Translations under genes and position numbers: made by a program | Part shown: positions 25,072-32,938 of the stretch, one piece after another | Numbering within the stretch: the stretch's first letter is position 1 | How the letters are laid out: each line of letters begins with the position of its first letter | Origin: Paracoccaceae bacterium | Lineage (GTDB): Bacteria; Pseudomonadota; Alphaproteobacteria; Rhizobiales; Stappiaceae | Length of the DNA: 41,137 nt | Direction: 5' to 3' | NCBI GenBank assembly: GCA_013373445.1 | Contig: JABXHV010000088.1 | Location: 1-41,137 of the forward strand | The notes under the pieces: model-generated | Databases searched by the model: none | Told to the model about the DNA's origin: nothing | The model's input: the letters and a program-made list of their open reading frames with translations, nothing else

Positions 25072-25530
25072 ATGCACTTCAAATGGTCGGCAGGATTGTG
25101 CGGCTGCCTATCTCTTCGATTGGCAACACTTTTGACATTTGCTGTTTTTTCAAGTGGCAGCGTTTACGCGCAGGATGCTGATCTACCAGTCGAGATACTG
25201 GGAGCCTGGAAGGTCGTCGCTATCGGTGGCAAACCGTTGGCCGAGGATGCGCATATCATGGTTGAATTCGAGGAGACCGGAACTCTCGACGGTAGCAGCA
25301 ATTGCAACGTCATGTTTGGTCCAATTGCGTTCGAACAAGGCATGTTGCAGTTCGGTCCCTTCGCGACGAAGGACAAAATCTGTTCAACTGAAGCCTACCA
25401 GCAGGAAAAACGTTATCTGGATTTCCTGACTGTCTCCAGAGGCTACATGCGAATGCGGGAGGACTCATCGCTTGTGCTGCTGGATGTAAACAGCCGTGAG
25501 CTACTGCGCCTGCAGGAGGTCGACAACTAG
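25072..25530 (+). CDS. META-domain (HslJ-like) exported protein
   Basis: Exported 152-residue protein with one META (DUF306) domain. A signal peptide of about 33 residues (hydrophobic LATLLTFAVFSSG, cut after VYA) is followed by the domain: LGAWKVVAIGGKPL, a MVEFEETGTLDGSSNCNVMFG core matching the family G-x-S-x-C-N motif, MLQFGPFATKDKIC and a MRMREDSSLVLLD strand. HslJ relatives are linked to heat or novobiocin resistance but the molecular role is unknown. Two cysteines after the domain core (Cys in NCN and DKIC) could form a disulfide. It is convergent with the sulfurtransferase gene. Confidence 0.85.
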   Translation: MHFKWSAGLCGCLSLRLATLLTFAVFSSGSVYAQDADLPVEILGAWKVVAIGGKPLAEDAHIMVEFEETGTLDGSSNCNVMFGPIAFEQGMLQFGPFATKDKICSTEAYQQEKRYLDFLTVSRGYMRMREDSSLVLLDVNSRELLRLQEVDN

Positions 25531-25559
25531 ATCCCTGGGATCAATCAGGTTCGCGTGCG

Positions 25560-26402
25560 TCAATCTGTGACGATTTCGACATCAGAGCGCGCGCCCCATT
25601 CGGCCCAGGACCCATCGTAAAGTTTCAAATCCTCTACGCCCAGGATTGTCAGCCCCAAGGTCAGAATTGCAGCGGTCACGCCTGATCCACAGCTTGTCGT
25701 GATTGGCTTCGACAGATCTATTCCGGATTTATCGAATGCCTGTTTCAAAGCTTCACCGGTCTTGAAGGTGCCTTGCTCGTCCAAAAGCTCGGTGAAAGGC
25801 AGATTGAACGCACCGGGCATGTGACCGGATTTCAGGCCCGCACGCGGTTCTGGCGCTTGACCGCCGAACCTGGCGGCAGAACGCGCATCAAGCACCTGCC
25901 GCGACTTGTCCTTGAGGACCTGTTTGACATCATTCAAATTGGCGACTGCACGCTCATCGAGGCGTGGATGAAAGTGGCGCGGTGAGGTGATGGTAGCCGC
26001 GCCTGTTTCGACAGGCAAGTTTTCTGACTTCCACTTCGGCATTCCGCCATCAAGCACGTAGACATTTTCAACACCCATGGTGCGGAAGGTCCACCAAACG
26101 CGCGCGCTCGAATAGTAGCCAAAGTCATCATAGACAACGATCGTCATTCCATCGCCGATACCCATCTTGCGTACAGCAGAGGAAAACACATGGGGTGCGG
26201 GCAACATATGCGGCAGGTCGCTCGCCGTGTCGCACACCTTGTTGACGTCGAAAAACACTGCGCCAGGGATGTGGGCGTCTTCGAACAAGGGTGCCATGTC
26301 CGGTGTTGTAACCGGGGGCATCCAGGCATTCACAACTGCGATAGACGGATCATCAAGACGCTCAGTAAGCCATTCTGTGCTCACGAGTGGGTAATAGGTC
26401 AT
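25560..26402 (-). CDS. sseA: 3-mercaptopyruvate sulfurtransferase
   Basis: Two-domain rhodanese of 280 residues that transfers sulfur from 3-mercaptopyruvate to a thiol or cyanide acceptor. The N-terminal inactive domain contains AHIPGAVFFDV and the VYDDFGYYSSARVWW motif; the C-terminal active domain has LDARSAARFGG, SGHMPGAFNLPF and the active-site loop CGSGVTA starting at Cys238. CGSGVTA is the mercaptopyruvate-type loop, in contrast to the CRxGxT/R loop of thiosulfate rhodaneses. Length and order match E. coli SseA. It sits with LysE and CysK in a loosely sulfur-related stretch. Confidence 0.93.
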   Translation of the reverse strand: MTYYPLVSTEWLTERLDDPSIAVVNAWMPPVTTPDMAPLFEDAHIPGAVFFDVNKVCDTASDLPHMLPAPHVFSSAVRKMGIGDGMTIVVYDDFGYYSSARVWWTFRTMGVENVYVLDGGMPKWKSENLPVETGAATITSPRHFHPRLDERAVANLNDVKQVLKDKSRQVLDARSAARFGGQAPEPRAGLKSGHMPGAFNLPFTELLDEQGTFKTGEALKQAFDKSGIDLSKPITTSCGSGVTAAILTLGLTILGVEDLKLYDGSWAEWGARSDVEIVTD

Positions 26403-26532
26403 GATGAGATCCCTGTACTGATTTTGTCGCTGTGGTGCGCAGGTCTTGCGCTATCTCGACATAAGATGAGATGCCCACAGGTGCAAGGTAGAACTTCGCA
26501 TAAAGCATGAGCTTACTGGCGTCATAATTGCC

Positions 26533-27180
26533 TCAACCGCGAGAAGCCTGTGCCGCCAAAAGTTTTAGCGCGAAGGTGCCCATGATACCCGCAAACAGCC
26601 AGTCAAAGGCCTTCATAGCCTTTGGTGAAGAGCGCAAGAAACGGGCAAAAGCGCCAGCGCCGAAGACCATCGCCATGCAGGATGGAACGCCGAGCAGGTT
26701 GAAGTAGAAGCCGAGAAACAGGAGTTTTTGGGCCGCGTGCGGATCGTGTGCAGATACAAACTGAGGCAGGAAGGTCACGAAGAACAATACGATTTTGGGA
26801 TTGAGCAGATTGATTGTCAGTCCCTGGCTCCAGATTTTCAGAAGCTTTTCGTTCTTGCCTTTGCCTTTATCCAAAGTGAGCGCTGATCCGCTGCGCACTG
26901 CCTGGAAAGCCAAGTACACCAGATAGGCTGCCCCGGCATATTTCAGGAATGCAAAAGCGGTCGCAGAGGCTGCAATCAGCGCTGAAATACCAAGGGCGGC
27001 GAACAGCGAGTGAATAACGATGCCACTGGCAGCGCCCATGACAGATACAGCACCTGCCTTGCGCCCCTGTTGAAGGGTTTTGCTCATGAAAAAGGTCATG
27101 TCAGGTCCTGGCGTAATCGTCAGGATGGCCACTGCCAATGTAAACGCTGCCAAAACGCCAAAGTCAGGAATGAAAGACAT
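26533..27180 (-). CDS. LysE/RhtB-family amino acid exporter
   Basis: Inner-membrane exporter of amino acids or derivatives, 215 residues with six hydrophobic segments. The family start motif is present: LAVAILTITPGPDMTFFMSKTLQQGRKAG (about 15-43), with the conserved PGPD turn, followed by GAASGIVIHSLFAALG and NPKIVLFFVTFLPQFV. The substrate (lysine, threonine, homoserine lactone, cysteine-type) is not predictable. It lies between sseA and cysK, so export of a sulfur amino acid is an idea without proof. Transcribed separately from cysK, which has its own terminator. Confidence 0.88.
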   Translation of the reverse strand: MSFIPDFGVLAAFTLAVAILTITPGPDMTFFMSKTLQQGRKAGAVSVMGAASGIVIHSLFAALGISALIAASATAFAFLKYAGAAYLVYLAFQAVRSGSALTLDKGKGKNEKLLKIWSQGLTINLLNPKIVLFFVTFLPQFVSAHDPHAAQKLLFLGFYFNLLGVPSCMAMVFGAGAFARFLRSSPKAMKAFDWLFAGIMGTFALKLLAAQASRG

Positions 27181-27242
27181 CAGGACTTCCTACTCGCAAA
27201 TGGAAGCCGAATGTAACGCGCCCGCGCGCGCGCTCCAACCAT

Positions 27243-27269
27243 AAAAACATGAGTGCTGGGCACTCATGT
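27243..27269 (-). terminator. Rho-independent terminator of cysK
   Basis: On the minus strand ACATGAGTG and CACTCATGT (perfect 9 bp) with a 5-nt loop run into a T-rich tail (TTTTTA), about 37 bases after the cysK stop. Confidence 0.8.
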
Positions 27270-27305
27270 CACAAAGTTATTGGAGGCGTATCTTGATGCA
27301 GGGAT

Positions 27306-28340
27306 TTACACAATGGGAGCTTTCAAAGCGCTTTCGCGCTCAAGCCAGGTCGGCGTTGGCAGAGACTTGGATTTGAGGAACGCAGGGTTATAGAGTTTGG
27401 ACTGGCTGCGGGTTCCATGATCGCACAGGATCGTCACGATGGTATGGCCCGGTCCCATGTCCTTTGCCAACCTGCGTGCGCCCGCAAGGTTTATGGCAGA
27501 GGAACCGCCCAGAAGAAGGCCTTCCTTTTCGGCCAGATCGAACACCAGTGGCAGGGCTTCTTCATCCGGGATCATGTAGGGATGTTCCACCTTGATGTCT
27601 TCAATGATCGGGGTGGAGCGGCCCAGTCCGATACCTTCGGCAATCGAGCCACCTTCGGTTGCCTTGGCTTCTCCATCCTTGAAGAAGTGATACATGCCAG
27701 CACCCAGTGGGTCGGCGCAGCCGATTGTGATCGATGGCTTGTGTTCCCTTAAGTAAGTCGACACGCCAGCGAGTGTTCCGCCTGATCCGACCGCGCAAAC
27801 AAACCCGTCCACCATGCCATTGGTCTGGGCTAGGATTTCCGGACCGGTGGTCAGGTAGTGGGCCTTGCGATTGTCCAGATTGTTCCATTGGTCGGCAAAG
27901 AGAACGCCGTTAGGCTCAGTTTTGCGCAATTCATCGGCTAACCGTCGGGCGACATGCTGATAGTTGTTCGGATCCTTGAAGGGCAGGGCAGGCACTTCGA
28001 TCAGCTCCGCTCCGCACATACGCAGCATGTCTTTCTTTTCCTGCGTCTGCGTTTCGGGAATGACGATCACGGTCCTGTACCCACGAGCACTGGCCACGAG
28101 GGCAAGACCGATACCGGTGTTGCCGGCCGTTCCTTCAACAATCAGGCCGCCGGGCTTTAGATCGCCGCGCGCTTCTGCATCCAGGATCATCTGCCGCGCC
28201 GGGCGGTCCTTGACCGATTGGCCCGGGTTCATGAACTCTGCTTTGCCGTAGATTTCGCAGCCGGTCTCATTTGACAACGTGCTGAGCCGAATGAGTGGTG
28301 TGTTGCCGATGGCATCGATAACGGAACGAATGGCTGGCAT
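27306..28340 (-). CDS. cysK: Cysteine synthase A
   Basis: O-acetylserine sulfhydrylase, a PLP enzyme making cysteine from O-acetylserine and sulfide. It has 344 residues. PLP Lys44 is in NPGQSVKDRPAR (38-49), the phosphate/substrate loop EGTAGNTGIGLA begins at about 69, and the PLP-phosphate region is CAVGSGGTLAGV. The C-terminal GGSSAINLAGARRLA carries the Ser contacting the pyridine nitrogen. It is about 25-30 residues longer than E. coli CysK, with the extra length in the C-terminal part (LYNPAFLKSKSLPTPTWLERE), a feature of this alphaproteobacterial subgroup. Cystathionine beta-synthase-like activity cannot be excluded. Confidence 0.9.
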   Translation of the reverse strand: MPAIRSVIDAIGNTPLIRLSTLSNETGCEIYGKAEFMNPGQSVKDRPARQMILDAEARGDLKPGGLIVEGTAGNTGIGLALVASARGYRTVIVIPETQTQEKKDMLRMCGAELIEVPALPFKDPNNYQHVARRLADELRKTEPNGVLFADQWNNLDNRKAHYLTTGPEILAQTNGMVDGFVCAVGSGGTLAGVSTYLREHKPSITIGCADPLGAGMYHFFKDGEAKATEGGSIAEGIGLGRSTPIIEDIKVEHPYMIPDEEALPLVFDLAEKEGLLLGGSSAINLAGARRLAKDMGPGHTIVTILCDHGTRSQSKLYNPAFLKSKSLPTPTWLERESALKAPIV

Positions 28341-28371
28341 TTTTCTGTCCTGTGGCGCTTAAGGTCCCGCG

Positions 28372-28400
28372 AAGCTAGTGATCCTGCCAAAAGAGTGCAA
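28372..28400 (-). promoter_or_regulatory. Candidate cysK promoter
   Basis: On the minus strand TTGCAC (28400-28395), 17 bases, TAGCTT (28377-28372), about 32 bases upstream of the ATG. Moderate hexamers. Confidence 0.3.
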
Positions 28401-28436
28401 GTGTAGCTCACGGCCGCTCATGGTTCAGGGGTGCAT

Positions 28437-28462
28437 CCAAAAACCAGACTTTGGGTTTTTGG
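28437..28462. other. Hairpin in the cfa-cysK intergenic region
   Basis: CCAAAAACC and GGTTTTTGG form a perfect 9-bp stem with an 8-nt loop. It is about 135 bases beyond the cfa stop on the minus strand and 37 bases upstream of the candidate cysK promoter. It could be a late cfa terminator or an upstream operator. Confidence 0.4.
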
Positions 28463-28596
28463 CGCCTTCAGTGGCTAAAGATCGACAATGCGATATGAGA
28501 CAATGCTCAAAATGCGGAGCATTCTGGAATGATATTGCTATTTGCATCACAGCACGACAAAGCTGAATAAAACCGGAGTGTTAGGATAAGTTGGGT

Positions 28597-29826
28597 TCAA
28601 CCTGGTTTTACATAGATCATTTGCCGAACATCGATGTTGCCTGAGCGAAAACCAGCCTCGCAATAGTGTAGATAGAACTCCCACAGACGCTTGAACCGCT
28701 CGTCGAAACCCAGTGGTTTTATGCGTGGCCAGGCCTCACGGAACCTCTCGCGCCATTCTGCCAATGTGCGGGCGTAATCCTGACCGAAAATCTTTTGGTC
28801 TGTCAGGTCGAGCCCAAGCTTTTTGCCCAGCTCTCCAAGTTTGCCTGGAGGAGGCAACATGCCTCCGGGAAAGACGTGGCGCTGAATAAAGTCGGTGCTG
28901 CTGCGGTAGTCATTGAAAATACGGTCCTGGATCGTGATGATCTGTAAGCCGGCGCGCCCTCCAGGCTTCAAGCAGTTCGACAGCTGCTTGAAATAGGTCG
29001 GCCAATAACGTTCACCCACCGCCTCGAACATTTCAATTGACGCGATGCGATCAAACCGGCCTTTCTCGTCCCGATAGTCTTGAAAGACGACATCGACCTT
29101 CTCGTTCAGTCCGGCGTTGAAAATACGCTCCCTGGCATAGTCGTACTGCTCTTGAGAAATTGTCAGGGCCTTGACCTTTGCTCCCACTTCGCGGCCGACA
29201 AACTCGGCAAAACCGCCCCAACCACAACCGATTTCAAGCACTTCATGTCCGGGCTGAATATCTGTTTCACGAACAAGAGAGGCATATTTCAGTTTCTGTG
29301 CAGTCTCCAAATCCGGTGTCGTATGATCAAATATGGCGGAGGAGTAGGTCATTGAGGGGTCGAGCCATTCCCGGTAGAACGCGTTGCCCAGATCATAGTG
29401 TGCGGAGATGTTTCGCTTGGAGCCCTTGTAGGTATTGGCGTTCAGCCAATGACGGGCCTGTAGCAGAAGCCTTGTGAAGATATTGCCGTTTAGGAATTGC
29501 CCGACAGCGTCGCGATTGATGCAGAATAGCTCCAGAAATCCGGTGATGTCCGGTGAAGACCAGTATCCGGCGATGAAGGCTTCGCCGACACCGACGTCGC
29601 CGCCTTTGAAGGCCATGGAGATGAATTGCAGGTCATGGATGTGAAGCTCGGCATTCGGCCCTGCTTCACGCCCGACGAAGGTGAAACACCGCCCGTCAGG
29701 CAGTTTGATGTCCAGTTTTCCGTATTGAAGATGGGTGAGAAGAGAAAAGCCGAACCTTGCGGACTGCGGCAGACCCGCTGACACTTGCTTTGCATTTTCT
29801 TTCGTGATGACAAGAGAATTCTTCAT
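28597..29826 (-). CDS. cfa: Cyclopropane-fatty-acyl-phospholipid synthase family protein
   Basis: SAM-dependent enzyme adding a methylene bridge to unsaturated acyl chains of membrane phospholipids. It has 409 residues from ATG 29826, chosen because a near-perfect GGGAGG ribosome site lies 7 bases upstream; the open frame extends 17 codons more. The SAM site is VLEIGCGWGGFAEF, followed by ALTISQEQYDYA, ASIEMFEAVGERYW, the FIQRHVFPGGMLP segment and a C-terminal YCEAGFRSGNIDVRQ, all standard for the CFA family. The N-terminal roughly 130-residue lipid-binding domain is present. Alphaproteobacteria often carry several paralogues, so the exact lipid substrate is uncertain. Confidence 0.9.
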   Translation of the reverse strand: MKNSLVITKENAKQVSAGLPQSARFGFSLLTHLQYGKLDIKLPDGRCFTFVGREAGPNAELHIHDLQFISMAFKGGDVGVGEAFIAGYWSSPDITGFLELFCINRDAVGQFLNGNIFTRLLLQARHWLNANTYKGSKRNISAHYDLGNAFYREWLDPSMTYSSAIFDHTTPDLETAQKLKYASLVRETDIQPGHEVLEIGCGWGGFAEFVGREVGAKVKALTISQEQYDYARERIFNAGLNEKVDVVFQDYRDEKGRFDRIASIEMFEAVGERYWPTYFKQLSNCLKPGGRAGLQIITIQDRIFNDYRSSTDFIQRHVFPGGMLPPPGKLGELGKKLGLDLTDQKIFGQDYARTLAEWRERFREAWPRIKPLGFDERFKRLWEFYLHYCEAGFRSGNIDVRQMIYVKPG

Positions 29827-30141
29827 CTTAAACCTCCCGCTTTGTTTTATTTCACGCCCATTTTTGTGTTCATGCAAGAGGTGGTTTAAATCTGAATGGT
29901 ATGCTGCGAGCGAACTTCGCGGCTAAGTATTCTTCCTGACGTTGGATAAGTTTCTGAAATCAATAAAGTTCTACCCACTCGGTGGCCGGTTCGTTTGGGG
30001 TCAACTTTTTGACTTCGCAACAAGACTTATACGTTCTTGTGGTCGAACGTGGCCTGAAATGGGGAAAGGCACCGCAACCTGGGGAGGGGCGCGGTGCCTG
30101 ATATTGCAGACTTTAGGAGAGTAAGTAGTTCGGGTAACGGG
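29827..30141. other. 315-bp interval upstream of cfa
   Basis: No gene. The part nearest cfa should hold its minus-strand promoter (a TTGCAT followed by AT-rich sequence near 29870). The part nearest 30142 holds the terminator of the unknown exported protein gene (30067-30099). A short palindrome GCGAA-C-TTCGC lies at about 29908. Confidence 0.5.
30067..30099 (-). terminator. Probable terminator of the unknown exported protein gene
   Basis: AGGCACCGC and GCGGTGCCT (perfect 9 bp, 15-nt loop), 42 bases beyond the stop on the minus strand; the tail TTTCCCC is a poor U-tract. Confidence 0.5.
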
Positions 30142-30765
30142 CTAGACCACGACTGTGTCGGAGAGCCATGCCCAGGCAAGTTTCAGGTTGTTGGCTGCTC
30201 CGTCAAAGAATGCCGAAATCTTTGACCATAGAGCATCACCCACGGCGCCGAACACTCGGTGTGTGGACGTATCGGGGGTGTCTTCCGCAGGGTCCGGCTG
30301 GGTGGGAACCATGCGGATTTCTGGTGCGAGGCGTGTTCCGATCAAGAAGATGTTCTGATCCGGCAAACGATCGCTGATTTCTTTGGGTACAGTATCCTGT
30401 TCGATGAAGGCGCGCGCGACAATTGCGCGTCCATCGGGCAGCAGATGGCTTTCGTTCCGAGCGACCGTGCTGGAATAGACAACTTCACCATGGTGATCAG
30501 TCAGCTCGACCCATATTTGAAGTTTACCGTCCAAAACGACTTCACCGATCCAGATGTCCATTGGATTGTCAAAAGGGTCTGCTTCCGGCGCCTGTGACGG
30601 GGTCAATGTGACTTCCAAGGGCGCCTGATGTGACATCAATTGTGGCCAGGACTTTGTCGCGACAGCTTCAGCCGAGGTAGATGTGAACGAGAACGCAGCA
30701 AGCACACATGCGGCAAGCAAGTAACTCTTTGAACTGATTTTTCGATGCCCGGTCAAATATGTCAT
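30142..30765 (-). CDS. Unknown exported protein (207 aa)
   Basis: Start placed at ATG 30765, with GGGGGCGG ahead of it; the open frame goes back 18 more codons without a ribosome site. A signal peptide is likely: basic n-region (GHRKISSKSY), hydrophobic LLAACVLAAFSF and cleavage near AEA at about residues 32-34. The mature part has a beta-rich core (DIWIGEVVLDGKLQIWVELTDHHGEVVYSS), then IVARAFIEQDTVPKEISDRLPDQNIFLIGTRLAPEIRM, and a hydrophobic or amphipathic C-terminal stretch (WSKISAFFDGAANNLKLAWAWLSDTVVV) that might associate with membrane. No cysteine in the mature region. I do not recognise the family. It is transcribed in the same direction as the TonB operon upstream, but a 235-bp gap makes a shared transcript uncertain. 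Confidence 0.75.
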   Translation of the reverse strand: MTYLTGHRKISSKSYLLAACVLAAFSFTSTSAEAVATKSWPQLMSHQAPLEVTLTPSQAPEADPFDNPMDIWIGEVVLDGKLQIWVELTDHHGEVVYSSTVARNESHLLPDGRAIVARAFIEQDTVPKEISDRLPDQNIFLIGTRLAPEIRMVPTQPDPAEDTPDTSTHRVFGAVGDALWSKISAFFDGAANNLKLAWAWLSDTVVV

Positions 30766-31000
30766 GTGCCGCCCCCAAGACGAAAACACTGAAATTTCTA
30801 ACAAGAGAGTGGCCGTCAATACGTCAGAGCCGCCTCACTTTCGTCAAGATTTGACCACATTTGCGGAGGCGCTGTCATGAAGATTTATGTATACGTTGTA
30901 ACGGGGTTTTTAAATTGTTAAGTCAAAGGATCAAAAGCGGATCAGATTGTTGTAAGCCTCTGATGCTCCTGCAAAGTAGTTTTTAAGTCAAAAAAATCTA

Positions 31001-32032
31001 CTATTTGAATTGAATTGGTACAGACAGCTTCAATTTGCTCTGTGTCATGCCCGGCAGGAATTTCGGGAACGGACTTGCTCTTCTGACGGTATCCAATGCG
31101 GCAGAATCCAGGTTCTTTTTTCCAGAGCCTTTTGCAATTCGGGCGCTCAATAGTTGACCGTTTCTGCCAATCGTGAAGGCAATAATTACTGTGGCTCGAC
31201 CGCTTCCGCGTACACCTCGTCTGGCGCGTCTTAATTTGCGTTGGACCTTGCCTTTATAATTCGATGTTGCCGCGTTGCCAGCCTCACTGTCTTTGCCGGA
31301 CGCCCTGGCTCCGCCTTTTTGCTTATTTTGGCTGCTCTTGCCCCCGGCACCTTGCGACGAGGATGCGCGTTTAGTGATCTTCGCCTTTTGGGGTGGTTTG
31401 CTTTTTGTTTCTCTTTGCTTTGGTGGCTTCTTGATAAGCGGTTTTGGCCTTGTTCGCGGCACCGGGATCGTTTCTGAGACTTTCTCAGCCGCCTGAGTAT
31501 CCACCGAGCTTACTCTCTGAGGCACTTCCTGGCGGTCGTGGCGAGCGGCTTTACTTGTTAGCGTTTCAGTCGGTTGTGACTGGACTGGCTGTTGAGGCGA
31601 CTTTTGGACTTTTGTTGCCTCTTCAGTCGCTTTTTGCGCCTCAACAAAGTTTCCTTCGGCTGCGCTGTTCACGACAGGGCTGGTAAGCGCTTGGGTCGCA
31701 AGCGGCTTGATTGCTTTGGAGACTTCTTCTGGCTCTGTATTGGCAACCGGCGTTGGTTCTGCTGGAGAGACACTCGTTGGCTTCAGCGGCTCGGCTTGCA
31801 GTGTCTCTGTTGGGACAGGCTTAACGGTGGAAGCAGTCGTGCCAGAGATAAGTTGGTCAGAAAAAGCATCTCCGAGCGTGACAACTGACGTAATGGATCC
31901 GCCTGCCTCTAACGCGACGTCCTTCGGCGTTACCAAAATCGACCAGGCAATCGGCGCGAAATGCATGATTATTGAAACCACCAGCGCTGCTCCCAGCATG
32001 CGCCATTGTCTGGAGGTCGAGACGCTCGCCAC
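31001..32032 (-). CDS. tonB: TonB-family energy transducer
   Basis: Periplasm-spanning protein carrying energy from ExbBD to outer-membrane receptors. It has 343 residues, starts at GTG 32032 (AAGGGG six bases upstream; the GTG shares one base with the exbD2 stop TAG). One N-terminal membrane helix contains the TonB-type S-x-x-x-H motif (Ser20, His24). A long Pro/Lys/Glu/Thr/Ser-rich linker follows (about 60-260, with KPPKQRETKSKPPQKAKITKR). The C-terminal TonB domain (about 275-343) has GRATVIIAFTIGRNGQLLSARI, SGKKNLDSAALDTVRRASPFP and ends SVPIQFK. Last gene of the exbB-exbD-exbD-tonB unit. No receptor gene is adjacent. Tandem stops (TAG TAG) end it. Confidence 0.92.
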   Translation of the reverse strand: MASVSTSRQWRMLGAALVVSIIMHFAPIAWSILVTPKDVALEAGGSITSVVTLGDAFSDQLISGTTASTVKPVPTETLQAEPLKPTSVSPAEPTPVANTEPEEVSKAIKPLATQALTSPVVNSAAEGNFVEAQKATEEATKVQKSPQQPVQSQPTETLTSKAARHDRQEVPQRVSSVDTQAAEKVSETIPVPRTRPKPLIKKPPKQRETKSKPPQKAKITKRASSSQGAGGKSSQNKQKGGARASGKDSEAGNAATSNYKGKVQRKLRRARRGVRGSGRATVIIAFTIGRNGQLLSARIAKGSGKKNLDSAALDTVRRASPFPKFLPGMTQSKLKLSVPIQFK

Positions 32033-32481
32033 TATTGTCCCCTTTGGGTAACGATCGTGACCTTGCCTGCGCCGACCTTTTGTAGGGAGCTGACGATACT
32101 GACAAGTTTCAGGGCTGACAGGTTTTTATCTGCAATGAGCCTGACTGTCGGAGCAGACGTAGTGGTTGTTTCTTGCGCTGATTGTTGTGAAATGGCCGTT
32201 TTTGAGCCATCTGCGATTTGAGCCCGCGCCAGTGCGATGTAGCTTTCAGCGCTTACCGGTTCGTTTTGGTAGAACAGTGCCCCATCTTTTCTCGCAACCA
32301 ATCCGTCAGGAGGAGGCAGGGCAGGGGCGTCACTGGTGTCGATCAGCTCGACTTCCTTGTCCATTGGCGGGGCCAGCTGACCGGCAATCAGGAAGAAAAT
32401 CAGCATCAGGAATACGATATTGATTAGCGAGATGGTGTTCTCGCTTTTGCGCTGTATGGGGCTGATGGCGATCTTTTTCAT
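32032..32481 (-). CDS. exbD: ExbD/TolR-family protein with Asn replacing the transmembrane Asp (second copy)
   Basis: Second ExbD-like subunit, 149 residues, one membrane helix at about 17-38 and a periplasmic domain. In ExbD the helix carries one essential proton-handling Asp (Asp25 in E. coli, in FIDVMLVLL). Here the aligned stretch reads SLINIVFLMLIFFLI, with Asn21 encoded by AAT, so the acid is missing; the first copy keeps it (Asp22). Sequence quality is not obviously at fault because the surrounding frame and family match are intact. The periplasmic part has VSAESYIALARAQIADG, a Ser/Thr/Gln-rich insertion (about 95-108) and VRLIADKNLSALKLVSIVSSLQKVG. It is 64 bases after the first exbD and overlaps tonB by one base. 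Confidence 0.9.
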   Translation of the reverse strand: MKKIAISPIQRKSENTISLINIVFLMLIFFLIAGQLAPPMDKEVELIDTSDAPALPPPDGLVARKDGALFYQNEPVSAESYIALARAQIADGSKTAISQQSAQETTTTSAPTVRLIADKNLSALKLVSIVSSLQKVGAGKVTIVTQRGQ

Positions 32482-32545
32482 CGAGTCTTCTGCGGCTCAT
32501 GCGACGGTTGGCAAAGTAATCTGGAGCGTTCGAACGTGTGCCCGC

Positions 32546-32938
32546 TCAACGGGCTATTGTGAGTTTCAGACCATCAATGCGGTGGATGGTTTCAATTGCG
32601 CTGACCAGATCTTGTGCATCCGTCTCATCGCCCTCGGGGATGAGGAAGAGGGATTTGGCTCCCTTTTCCTGCAGAGCGGTCAAGCGATCTGTCGCTTCGT
32701 CAGGCGAGATCGGTGCGCCGTTGATGCGCCAGTTGCCTTTTTCGACACTCATGAAGATATCCGGTGACTTGGTGCTTCCGGTGCCTGCGCTACCGGGCAG
32801 GGCAACTTCTACTTCTGCAAAGCGTGTGAAGGTCGACGACAGCATGAAAAACAGCAGCAATAGAAAGATGACATCAATCAGCGATGTCATCGAGAGTTTG
32901 CGGGCTCGCGGCTGAGGTATGTCAATGCGCATTTGCAA
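32546..32938 (-). CDS. exbD: ExbD/TolR-family protein (first copy)
   Basis: Canonical ExbD subunit of the TonB energy complex, 130 residues. The membrane helix (about 18-38) reads SLIDVIFLLLLFFML with the proton-conducting Asp22 in the expected position. The periplasmic domain has VEVALPGS, WRINGAPISPDEATDRLTALQ and a C-terminal LVSAIETIHRIDGLKLTIAR. Its start lies inside exbB (17-base overlap), implying translational coupling. A second in-frame ATG two codons later is also possible. ExbD forms dimers inside the ExbB pentamer; with the second copy a heterodimer is plausible. Confidence 0.92.
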   Translation of the reverse strand: MQMRIDIPQPRARKLSMTSLIDVIFLLLLFFMLSSTFTRFAEVEVALPGSAGTGSTKSPDIFMSVEKGNWRINGAPISPDEATDRLTALQEKGAKSLFLIPEGDETDAQDLVSAIETIHRIDGLKLTIAR

